DNA of 64,000 nt from Aspergillus flavus. Its lineage: Eukaryota; Ascomycota; Eurotiomycetes; Eurotiales; Aspergillaceae. Below, one piece after another: positions 54,578 through 64,000 of the stretch (its first letter is position 1; each line of letters starts with the position of its first letter). Position numbers and translations under genes: made by a program. The DNA lies in assembly GCF_009017415.1 (NCBI RefSeq), contig NC_092406.1, positions 3,100,001-3,164,000 of the forward strand, in the 5' to 3' direction. The notes under the pieces are model-generated. The model was not told the DNA's origin. It saw nothing but the letters and a program-made list of their open reading frames with translations, and did no database searches.

Positions 54578-55327
54578 TAGAGGTAGCCGGCCTATACCTC
54601 TTTGACTACCCGTATTTTTCCGAAAACACCGAAACAACAAATTTCCGAATGCATTGGGCGGCGTTCTTTACGGTCACTGCAACTACTCTGTACATTTAGA
54701 CCAGAGAACGAATCTTCTCCTCTCCGGATGTATTTTTATCATGTATGCCGTTCTGTCGCTTCGAGATACCATATGACTTTTCTTCTTCTGATCTGTCTCG
54801 ATATACCGGGCGTGTTCTAAATCGGGACACAAGGATTATGATCTAGACTGTTATCTTCTTTATTGGATATATTGAGCTGGGACAGACGGACACCCGATTT
54901 GTATTATGTATTGTATTAGTCTAGATAGGTTCGTCAGTTCACGTTATTAACACATTTAATTTACACGACGACATGCAAAATCTCATTCTAGACCTAGTGT
55001 AGCAACTCGACCTTCTATTCCTATGCTGAGGGAAAAAAAACTTGCTACAACCCTCCGAGCAAGTCAACCGAAACGCTCCACATTCTAACTCGGTATGCCG
55101 AAGAACTCCAATATAGAATAGATCCATCGGAAAGTGGGCCGGTCTAGAATGAGAATAAATTAAGTTCCCAGCATAGACTATCAAAATACCCACACATCAA
55201 TCCTTGGTATCCAGACATAGAAAATAAACCAATCCTAACTCCTAACAAACAGCACCCAAACCAATGACCACGAGTATACATACACACAAGTAACAGAGAA
55301 ACAATAAGAAAGGAAAACTAAAAGAAC
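54578..55327. other. Convergent intergenic stretch (Mss116 and pirin 3' ends)
   Basis: 750 bases, AT-rich, no supported gene. It should hold both polyadenylation regions. Confidence 0.55.
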
Positions 55328-56321
55328 CTAATTACTATCCAAAACAACCACCTCCGCCTCCCCCTCCCCAAAACTCTCCACCGAAATCACATCTCCAACA
55401 TTCACTCCCTCTACAAACGCCCCATCCCCCTCCTCCAACACTTTATCCTCCCTCCCATCCAACCGAACCCTAGCCCCTCCCTTCCGACTGGCCGGCAAAT
55501 GCACATACACATTCCTCTTCCGCCGCGACTGCACCACACTCTCTCCACCACCAACCGCCCACCGGAACGTCTTCCCCGGCTCGAGAATCCCCGCCCCCAT
55601 CACGAAATCCGCATGGATGGGAATAGTCCCCGAGATGGTGGGGATTGCGGCCTCCTCCTGGGCAGGCGTGGCCTCAGGCCCGGCAGCTAGGGGAGAGATA
55701 ATGGGGACGAAGGATTGGCGCTTTGCGTCGTCGGAAAAGCTCTGCGTGTGGTATTGGGGTTTGAGGGAGGATTTCCACGGTAGGACCCAGATTTGGAGGA
55801 AGTGGACTGGTTTGCTGGGGTGTTCGTTTTGTTCGGAGTGGGCGATTCCTGTTTTCATAATTCATCTCGTCAGTCTCTCTCTTCTTCGTCTGGTTTCAAT
55901 TCTCCATGCTCCGCTAATAAAACGAAAGAGAAAGTAAGGCAGGATAGTGTAAAATAGGATAAGGGATATACTGACCACTCCCGCCAGTCGTAAACTGAAC
56001 ATCCCCCCGCTTCATCCGATAAAACTCCTTCCCCTGAGCACCTTCCTTGCCCTTTTGAATCATGCTATCGCGGTGCGTAAGCTCGCCGCTAAGAATGTAG
56101 CTGAAGATTTCGGCATCGCGGTGCGGGTGCGTCGGGAAGCCATTGCGTGGCGCCACGCGGTCTTCATTGAGCACGCGCAGACATCCGAAGTGATTGAATC
56201 TGTGGTCGTAGTAGCCGGCGAAGCTGAATGTGTGGTGTGTCTTTAGCCAGCCGCCGTGTTCGGCGTAGCCGCGTTCGCTGGAGCGGCGGAGGACGATCTT
56301 TGCGTGGTTTAGTTTGGACAT
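55328..56321 (-). CDS. Pirin-like bicupin protein
   Basis: Two exons (56321-55976, 55848-55328) give 288 residues from MSKLNHAKIVLRRSSERGYA. An upstream in-frame ATG at 56441 would start within the TATA-box region and was not used. The N-terminal cupin carries the metal-binding pattern: FGCLRVLNEDRVAPRNGFPT, HPHRDAEIFSYILSGELTHRDS and GDVQFTTGGSGIAHSEQNEH, giving the three His and one Glu expected for iron. The second cupin half is shorter and Pro/Ala-rich in the linker. Pirins are iron-binding nuclear or cytosolic proteins; some have quercetin dioxygenase activity. The role in fungi is open. Confidence 0.9.
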
Positions 56322-57040
56322 TTTCTTGGTCTTTTCCTTTTTGATGTGGATTTGGCTTTGGGTGGTGAGAATTAGATTGTTCTTCTCCTTTTTCTTGTGG
56401 GTTGTGATTGAGCTGGGGGGTTTGGGGACTTTTATAGTCATTTTTTTGTATAGGGTTGAAATGCATGACGTAGGATTGGTTGGGTTGGATAAGCATGGAT
56501 AAGAACTGACTAACAGTGAACTAGTCCCTCATCCCTCAGTCTAAGACTCTAAGCACCGCATAAGCATTACCCATCCCCACGTAGGTTGGGGATTTCCTCT
56601 GGCATACGCTAGATTTTTTATTATTATTATCCCTTCTCTTCTGGTGGATTCTTCTTTAATTTTATTTTATATCAGTTTCATAAGCAAAGCGAAACACGAT
56701 CTAATTAGGTTTAGCATGCCACCTCTAACCTCTCACCATGATTATCACACAAAGACAGAAAAGATACCATGACCCATACGTACAGAACAGGGGAGAATTT
56801 GTACAGCAGAAAAGTATGTCATTAAAGGTAAAAATCAAGCATCTATTCATCTGTATAGAGCAATCCACATCTACCCTATCGGACATCGTCATTCGTAGAC
56901 AGATTTTCGGGTCGACCGCAGAAACCAAAAGTACAAGGATGATGTTGTCTCATTGACACATCAGGATATTTTATGGGAAAGGAAGCTGAGAAAGAAAACA
57001 AGGATCAACCCGTCTAGATGTAGTCAAAATTCCAATTGCT
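56322..57040. other. Intergenic: pirin promoter and 3' flank of adenylosuccinate synthetase
   Basis: About 720 bases. Near the pirin start there is a TATAAAAG (see next entry); the rest is AT-rich 3' flank of ADE12 with no supported gene. Confidence 0.55.
56429..56436 (-). promoter_or_regulatory. TATA box of the pirin gene
   Basis: TATAAAAG on the gene strand, about 110 bases upstream of the start codon, a usual distance for a fungal TATA element with a short leader. The position also argues against the upstream ATG just beside it as translation start. Confidence 0.5.
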
Positions 57041-58519
57041 CTACTCGCGGGCAATCATGTCATCGCGAGCGGGACCGGTACCGATCCATTTCACAGGAAC
57101 GCCACCCAGTTCGCGCTCGATGTACTCGATGTACGCACGCGCATTGTCGGGGAGATCCTCGTACTTCTTGACGCCCATGGTGTTGCTCTTCCAGCCGGGG
57201 AGAGTAACGTATTCAACCTTCACCTTCTCGAGAACTTCGGCGTCGGCAGGGATAGTGTTCTCGGTGCGAGTGCCGTCGGGCAGAATGTAGGCAACGCCGA
57301 CCTTGATCTCGTCGAAGTCGTCCAGAACGTCCAGCTTGGTCAGGTTAAGGGCTGTGTAGTGGTTGATCGCCTGCGAGTAGCGGCAGACGACCAAGTCAAG
57401 CCAACCGCAGCGACGGCGACGACCGGTAGTGACACCGAACTCCCTGCCGACACTCTGCAGCTTGTCACCGTCTGCGTTGAACTGTTCGCTAGGGAAAGGT
57501 CCGGAGCCGACACGGGTAGTGTAGGCTTTTACGACACCGATAACGGATTTGATGCTAGTGGGGTTCAGAGACAGGGCTTGCATAGCACCGCCCAGGCCGG
57601 TGGACGAGGAAGTCACATAGGGGTAGGTGCCATGATCCAAGTCAAGCATAAGAGCGTTGGCACCCTCGACCAGGGTGTTGGGCGAGTCCTTGTATTTTTG
57701 AAGGAAGGCCAGTTGGTCGACAATGTAGGGGCCCAGGAGTTTGCGGTATTCCTGAGGTCGTTAATACAATTTCTACCACATACGCCGAAAGGTAAAGGAA
57801 GGAAGCGAGCAGTATCCTACCTTGAATTGCGCGAGCTCCTCCTCGACGTTGTATTCCAAATCGCCGAATCGGGCGCGATATCCGGCATCCAAAGAGCGTA
57901 ACTTGCGCTCGAAAACCGCCTCATCCAGGATCTCTCCCACACGGATACCCCTGCGAGAAGCCTTATCACTGTAGCAAGGACCAATGCCCTTACCAGTAGT
58001 ACCAACCTTGCGACCACCCAGCTTGGCCTCCTCCAAGCCATCTACAACGGAGTGCAATTGAAGGCAGACATGCGCGCGGTCGGAGATGAAAATGCGCTTG
58101 CTAGCACCCTCGAGACCCTTCTCCTCAAGAGAAGCCAACTCCTTGAAGAAGCTGGGAACGTGAACAACGGTACCAGCACCGATAAGGTTGATACATGAAG
58201 GGGAGATCAGGCCAGAGGGAAGAATGTGGAAATCATAGGTCTTGTTACCATGGACAATAGTATGGCCCGCATCTGGAACGAAGAGTCAATACATGTAAGA
58301 ATGCAAGCTCTCATTAGAGGTTGACTTACTGTGACCGCCAGCGGCACGGCAGCACAGCGTCGCCTGCTGCGCGAGCATATCCGTAATCTTGCCCTTTCCT
58401 ATACCATCCGAACGCAATCAGTATGTGTCAATGTCTCGAAATCCCCGACTCAAACTGGAACGGGTGGATTCCCCACCTTCATCACCCCACTGGCTGCCCA
58501 GAACGATTGAAACACCCAT
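57041..58519 (-). CDS. ADE12: Adenylosuccinate synthetase
   Basis: Four exons (58519-58477, 58398-58330, 58272-57821, 57751-57041) give 424 residues, the usual length. The enzyme joins IMP and aspartate using GTP, the first step from IMP to AMP. Visible signatures: [20 protein letters not shown] (P-loop, split by the first intron), [15 protein letters not shown] with the catalytic His, [51 protein letters not shown], and the C-terminal [16 protein letters not shown] base-binding region. All introns are short. The gene is complete and intact. The symbol follows yeast. Confidence 0.96.
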
Positions 58520-59387
58520 GATTGCTGTGCAAGTATTCAAAGATCGGATCTACAAGAGACTTTTCAAACCGCATTAGTATCAGTCTTCAATTGATAATCA
58601 TAGACGTGTGGCTCGATGTGGTGTATTGAAGAGAGATGGCGGGGTCCACCGGATGGAGACTGACATGATTCCGATAAACCGGTTGATTAATTGACTTAAG
58701 TCAAATTAAAACAGACCGGGCAATGAAGGCGAATACAATTGGTTTATTACCTGGTAGGTAGAAGGATCTAACCTGTACCAGAAGTAAATGGAGCAGCGGC
58801 GAAAACTTCGCGACCGTCAAAGACCAAAAAGCCGAAAAAAGAAAGGGAGGGGAACAGCGGAGGCAAAGATAATATATGGTGACGGAGGACGCTATTCCAT
58901 GTGACTCAGCGCCGACCTACCGTACCGTTTGGTCATCCGCGACGAATTTTTCCCTGTTGCTGCCCTTCGCTAGCCTTGGCTTCACTATTTCTTACCGTCT
59001 CGTCCCGTCATAATTCCTCTCATGGCGGGGTCGTGGGGTCCCTCTTCGGTAGGTGGCGGCCTCAGGCTAGAAAGAGGGGCGGGCCGCAATCGGCCTAGGG
59101 CTCGGGGTTTAGGGTCTTTCCAGTCACGAAGTTACATCCATCCATTACGACTTTGATAGATAACCTTGTCGAACTGTACTTGGATAGTATATGCTCCTGT
59201 TAAATGAGCCGCTTCTCACAAGTCCACAATGCGCCGGACGTACGAGATATAATACAACGATACGAATGTCCCCATCCCCTCTAATATCACACGAACTGGA
59301 ACAATCCCAATGCACCAACGCCCCTCCTATGCAAGAGAGAAGAACCAAGAAACCCAGAAATTAGATCGAACTCCAGCCTTATATGCT
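58520..59387. other. Intergenic: ADE12 promoter and 3' flank of the J-domain gene
   Basis: About 870 bases. Close to ADE12 there is AT-rich DNA and GAGACTGACATGATT; further on GC-rich sequence. No supported gene; the 65-codon plus frame at 58901-59098 was not accepted. Confidence 0.5.
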
Positions 59388-62222
59388 TCAGATGACTTTC
59401 CCTCCATTCAGAATCCACTCCCGCGTCTGCCCCAGTTTCAGTATACACTCCCGATGCAACTCCCGTGCTACTTCCCAATGCTTCAGTACTTTGGCGTCTT
59501 CATCTAATCCGCGTAGATATGCGCTGTAGCCGCCCTTGCCACCCGGCACCATCTCCTCGTCACTATCATTACCATCGCCCCCTTTGTCATCGGTGTCCTC
59601 ATCCTGGCCGTTGATCTTTAAGCGCGTCGAATCACCAACGGCACTTATCCAGTTTGCTGCCATTCCAGTCTCGATGGCCTCCTGACGTGCATTGAAATGA
59701 TGGAGCATGCGTCGATTAAAGTTATTCCATTCGCGCATGTAAGTATTCATCTCTGCCACATACCTGTCCCATGCTATCCGAGGCAGCCCCAGCTGTTGGG
59801 AGCCAGCGCTGATTGGCACCGCTTGTGGTGGTCGCGGTCGTTTCGGTGGGTTTGGGCAAATAAGCTCTCGGGGGCGTATATCGCGCACCGATGTCCTTTG
59901 GGATTTGGCGCGGGATTCAAATGGCAAGCTCGAATGGATGTCTTGTAGATCTTCGATGCCACCATCCGTAGTGCTTGTGAATGGTGCTGTCTTACCCAGA
60001 TTCTTGAGGTCAAAGTGGGGACTTGTGGGCTTCGTATCCTCTCCCTTTCCTCCGTTACCACTTGAAGGCGGAGTGGGTTTTGACGGAGGCACCTCTTTGC
60101 TTTTGGCTGCTTTATCTGACTCCACCGTCGTATTCTTTGCAGGGGAGTCGTCGTCTAGATCCATAGCTTCTCCATCTTCCTCTCCTGTTCCAGCCGAGTC
60201 TTGCTTGTCATGGTCACCACCGACTGTTGCCTTTGCTTCCTCAGCCTCAGTCGCAACACTAGCAGCTTGGGGCGCGACTCGTGTTTTAGTAGCGGACCGA
60301 GTATGTTTACGGGGACTCCGTGGACGCTGGGTATTCCCGGGCTGTTGCTGTTGCTGATGCCCGCCGTCCTTCGGCATGGCCCATAGTAGGTCCTTGAACT
60401 TATCCGCCCAGTCATCCGCAGAAAACTTGCCCTCAGCAAATGCAGTAGGTTGTTGCTGAAACGTTGAGCCAGACCGGGAAGGATCAGGATTAGATGTACT
60501 TGCAGAGTGGCTTGCTCGACCAGGGCTGTTCCTAGTAGCGGTCCGCCCGCGACTAGATGAACCTTGCTTTGGTTGGGGCTGTTCTTTATCCGAAGATGAT
60601 GGAGTAAAGAAGTCAGTGGTGTTCCAACTAGTTGCTGAAAATGGCTTCCGCAGGTCGTCATGACTCCTACTGTTGAAGGTCCCATTTGGCGGAACGTCTC
60701 GAAATCTAGGAGATTGCGATCTACGCAGGCGAGGGACGAAATGTTAGCTCCAGACCTTGCGCCAATCAGGTACTAATGAATAGCCTTACTGTACGAATGG
60801 ATCATCGGTTTTAGCTCCAAACATGTTTCGGGCTGAAGAGGTGCTCTCAGAATCATGTCCTAATTACTCGTTCCGTTAGTAGTTGAATCTTGAGCCCTCT
60901 TCCTATATGATTGAGATACGGATCTGTCTGCATGGACTAAAAGTACTCACCAGTTCTGGAGTTAAATTTTTGCTGAGTGTAAAAGTTAGCAAATCTCTGG
61001 TGAGCCCGAAGCCTGCTCTTGGGAACCGCCTTGGGCTTGTGCTCCGGGTCGACGTCCTCGTCGGTGTCGCTTGAACTTGTAGAGGAATAGTTCCGATTAT
61101 GGTCAGTTTTGAATTTGGGGCTTGCGCTTCGATGCCTGCCAGATTCTGGGGGAGTCGGGCTAGGTGGGTTTGTTCGCGCATGAGGCTTAGGACTTCCGGG
61201 TGATTCACGCATACTTGCAGAGCGCCCGAGCCAGGCACTCGAGAAGAAGGTTCTTTCTCCTCCAGTACCAGCGTACTTGCTACCTGTTCGCTCAACTTCC
61301 GGCGTACTTGAATTTTCCTCACGGTTCTGGAAACCTGCAGCAGCCTTTCTAGCTGTTGGGGAGGGAGCAGGACCAAAGAAATCTCTCATCTGAGGCCGTT
61401 CATTCCGAGGAACATTCGAATAAGAAGAAGTGTTCGGGGCCATAGGCTCATCCCCACCAGCAGACCGCGGGGCAAACCCTTGCTTCTTTTTTGTAGAATG
61501 CGCACGGGTGGACTCTGAACCAGCTGACTTGGGAGATGTCTTGAAATACTCGTACGCAGATTTGGGCCTTGTCGATTGACCCGCAGAAGAGGCATTGGTT
61601 CGGGGCATAGCACCTGAGTACCCTGAGCGCCCTGTGCGAGGGTCAAACTGGGACCAACCAGACGTGTGGTTCCCCTTCATGTCTTGAAACCCGCGATATG
61701 CATCAGCCCGTGTCTGTCCTTCATCCTGCATCTTCTCCCACGGTTGTTTGGGGGCTGCCCGCGCGTAGCTTGCATATCTTTGGGCGCCAGAAGAAGGACC
61801 GCTGTGGAATGACTGCGGTCGCGACGAGAACGATGGTTTCGCAGTTTGAGGTTTTGCTGAAGGCGACGAAGGATAGTTCTTGGTGGGAGCTTTTCGAGGG
61901 GAGTTGGACTTAGGTGGTCCATAGTACTTTCCGTACCCAGCACGTAAGCGGTCCGTGTCGTACCTCAACCGTTGTTGAGGATCGCTGAGAATCTCATTTG
62001 CAGCTTGAATGGCTTGGAACTTGGCAATGAATTCCACCTCTTTGCCAGGATTTCGGTCCGGATGGTATTTAAGAGCTAACAAATCAATAACAACCCAAGC
62101 AACCAATCGACGGTCTTCCACTTACCTAGTTTCCTAAACTGCTTCTTGATATCTTCAGCGTCCGCATTGGGCGCAAGACCTAAGTCTGCATAATAATCCC
62201 TCCGGACGTCCGCCTTTACCAT
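59388..62222 (-). CDS. J-domain (DnaJ/Hsp40-type) protein with long disordered body
   Basis: Four exons (62222-62126, 62075-60951, 60859-60790, 60720-59388) give 874 residues. MVKADVRRDYYADLGLAPNA begins the J domain at the very N-terminus. LKYHPDRNPGKE contains the HPD tripeptide that stimulates Hsp70 ATPase, followed by NEILSDPQQRLRYD. The rest lacks Gly/Phe or zinc-finger parts and is Ser/Pro/Lys-rich, with a charged, probably helical C-terminus (WDRYVAEMNTYMREWNNFNRR ... LKHWEVARELHRECILKLGQT). This is a class C Hsp40, so the partner is an Hsp70; the client and location are not visible. The long exons are open throughout. Confidence 0.9.
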
Positions 62223-63574
62223 CTTGAAAGATTGCCAGCTTGCCGGGCGCCTCGTATGGTTGTATTGTCAAAGGAAGGTAGATCACGAAGTTCGCACCAA
62301 GATTTAATCCTTTTGTACATATCCTGACACATCAAGCAACGTCGGGACAGCGGGGTTCGGATCGATCAAGAAACAGCGAATTGGCGTATGGACGTTTAAG
62401 GCAGTAGAGAGCGAAGAAGGGCCGATCTATCGAGGGAATGACACGGGCAAGGTGGGAGACAAAAATGAACAGTGAAGTGATTTCTCCCTTTCTCGATTAA
62501 ACTCAGCTCGTGAGCAGAACCCTCTAAGCAACCGAAGAAACTGCCCGTAAATTGTATACCACCAAATCTCTGATTAGTCGTTCCGACCCAGCATCTGACT
62601 TTGGGACTCCGTGTTGTATGTCCTCATCGATTGTTTGTTTAGCAGCGGAGGCGGAGTACGGCGAACTTTTTCCTTATCGTTCTCGATAGACGGACATGAT
62701 CTTCCCGATTCAGGCACCCGAAAAACGGGAAAAACACAAGATCGTTGCGGGGAAGACCGCAGAAAGTAAGCAAGAACTACTGGCCAAAATTGTATGTACA
62801 CGAGAAGGACAGATGACAAGCACCGACAAGGGGAGAGATCTGAGATCAAGAGAGGGTGCAGCTGATCTAGCAGGAACTAAAATAGGTCAGTTCGCATGGC
62901 CAAAGCGTCAATAGATCTTGAAGATCACGAAGAGCAAACTGACTATGGCTTCTCCTCAGGAACTCTCAAGTATATATAGAACCCGGAAAGAGAACGCTCA
63001 TATATATAGTTGCCATTCAAGGACCCGATGGCATGCGCTGGCGAAGGAAGCAAAATCGGAGGTCCAGTTGTCAAGTTGGTGAAGTGAAATTGCATAGTTT
63101 GATTGATTGAATTGTTTGGGGTTTAGCGTTGGTTGTCCCGCAGAGCAACAACTCAATCGCCGAAACTCTTTTTGGAGATAGTTCGTTGCTGCCCAATATT
63201 TTATGGCCTCGTCTCTGGCCCTGACAGGCTTAATCTCTACCTACGGCAGTTCCATATTTATTCGGAAATTATTTGGTATTTCTTCACGCTCATTGGGCCT
63301 TGGCAGACAGGATATCCAAGAAGAAAGATGCAGCTAATTCAGAAAAGAAGAATAAAAAAAAAGAAAAGAAAAACAAAGAAAAAACTATATACGGCATCAA
63401 CACATATATCCATGATCCAACCAAAATCCAGGACATAACAAAGAGGATCTGCCTCGTAAGATCATTTCCATTCCGCGGCCGGGCGATTTGGCGATCAGTG
63501 ACAAGGGAAAATGACTAAAAATAAACAAACAAACTGTGGAATTTGAACAAGTACACAGACCAACAATGCTACCT
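62223..63574. other. Intergenic: J-domain gene promoter and 3' flank of the last gene
   Basis: About 1.35 kb. No supported gene. An AAGAAAAG-rich run lies at 63345-63385 and TATATATA stretches near 62970-63005. Confidence 0.5.
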
Positions 63575-64000
63575 TTAGCCATCTGCGGATGGACCGGCTC
63601 CTGAACCCCCAAAGAAGTATCCTTCAAGAAGATCATAATTGGCATTCTCACTCCAGTCGTGTTGAAAGTCGACTGCCATGCCAAAACCCAAGTCGATTCC
63701 AACACTATGCCCAGCCCCGTGCCCTAATGAGGGTACCGCCTGTAAATCATAGTCGGGGTTCTCGTCAGACCCTAGAGGGACTTGACCCTCTGTACCGGCT
63801 ACATCGAAGTCCAAGAAATCCAGGCTAATTCCGGTTGATGATATCTCCTGGTCTGTTGGTTGGAACTGATGATGGCTAGGATTGGCAGTAACGCTGCTAG
63901 GTGACCCACTATGCTGTGGAGAGTTACCATAGACGTACTGTTGCTGTGTCTGTGGAGATACGGGGCTCTCGTAGTTCCCATAGTACTCCATAGATGGTGT
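63575..64000 (-). CDS. C-terminus of a gene running off the window, probably a transcription factor
   Basis: The minus frame is open from the window edge (TPSMEYYGNYESPVSPQ) to a stop at 63575. About 140 residues are visible. It is rich in Gln, Ser, Pro, then acidic and aromatic: SSTGISLDFLDFD, DENPDYDLQAVPSLG, GIDLGFGMAVDFQHDW, NYDLLEGYFFGGSG. Acidic-aromatic blocks of this kind are typical of fungal activation domains, so a transcription factor is the best guess. No DNA-binding domain is in view, so this rests on composition. Confidence 0.6.
   Translation of the reverse strand, partial: TPSMEYYGNYESPVSPQTQQQYVYGNSPQHSGSPSSVTANPSHHQFQPTDQEISSTGISLDFLDFDVAGTEGQVPLGSDENPDYDLQAVPSLGHGAGHSVGIDLGFGMAVDFQHDWSENANYDLLEGYFFGGSGAGPSADG

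Noticed and set aside
55914..56441. Start of pirin at the upstream ATG (56441)
   Set aside because: The upstream ATG abuts a TATAAAAG, and the extra residues are Lys/Thr/Ser-rich, unlike pirin N-termini.

Overview
The window looks like a chromosome segment of a filamentous ascomycete, most probably an Aspergillus/Penicillium-type Eurotiomycete. Genes are dense and lie on both strands. Introns are mostly 50-70 nt, with GT donors, CTAAC/CTGAC-like branch points and TAG/CAG acceptors. The gene content is fungal: Zn2Cys6 regulators, an SRPK-like kinase lacking its N-lobe, and a Maf protein with a long disordered N-terminus. No tRNA, rRNA, CRISPR or intact transposon was recognised. Exon boundaries were read by eye from splice signals and frame continuity, so allow an error of a base or two.

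Region 1 (1-9 kb) is accessory and partly decayed. It starts with the tail of a plus-strand gene, a histidine-phosphatase (TFC7-like) gene and an SRPK-like kinase gene. Then comes a run of minus-strand remnants: a flavin monooxygenase pseudogene with an internal deletion, a Zn2Cys6 regulator with a destroyed zinc cluster, two premature stops and a frameshift, and the N-terminal scrap of a short-chain dehydrogenase. Last is a secreted epoxide-hydrolase-like gene whose frame is intact but whose catalytic Asp is Gly. Together these read as a dying metabolic gene cluster.

Region 2 (9.6-25.4 kb) is mostly housekeeping, all on the minus strand: ribosomal protein uS8 (RPS22), importin beta, APC/C subunit 4, a protein with a glycogen-binding-like domain and a long disordered tail, and a VWA-domain protein with a myristoylation-type N-terminus. 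The stretch 25.4-27.2 kb has no recognisable gene.

Region 3 (27-35 kb) is a head-to-head pair: a TDP2-like endonuclease/exonuclease/phosphatase and a 1,907-residue DDX60-like DExH helicase, sharing about 0.7 kb of promoter.

Region 4 (35-47.6 kb) holds an intact Zn2Cys6 regulator, a Pro/Gln-rich protein, a 724-residue disordered protein of unknown function, a possible tiny gene, a GFA/CENP-V-fold protein, a bHLH factor, and an unresolved coding frame just upstream of the Maf gene.

Region 5 (47.6-64 kb) is core metabolism and organelle function: Maf-type nucleotide pyrophosphatase, SDH4 (complex II anchor), a PTGR-type medium-chain reductase, the mitochondrial DEAD-box helicase Mss116, pirin, adenylosuccinate synthetase, and a J-domain protein. 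The window ends in the C-terminus of an acidic, probably regulatory protein.

The Mss116 and SDH4 products would act in mitochondria, RPS22 in translation, importin beta in nuclear import, and APC4 in mitotic proteolysis. The most notable signals are the decaying cluster with its catalytically disabled hydrolase, six GATA sites in front of the dead monooxygenase, the TDP2-like/DDX60-like divergent pair, and several noncoding structures (a 13-bp hairpin, a 41-nt A/T tract, and a long RPS22 intron).
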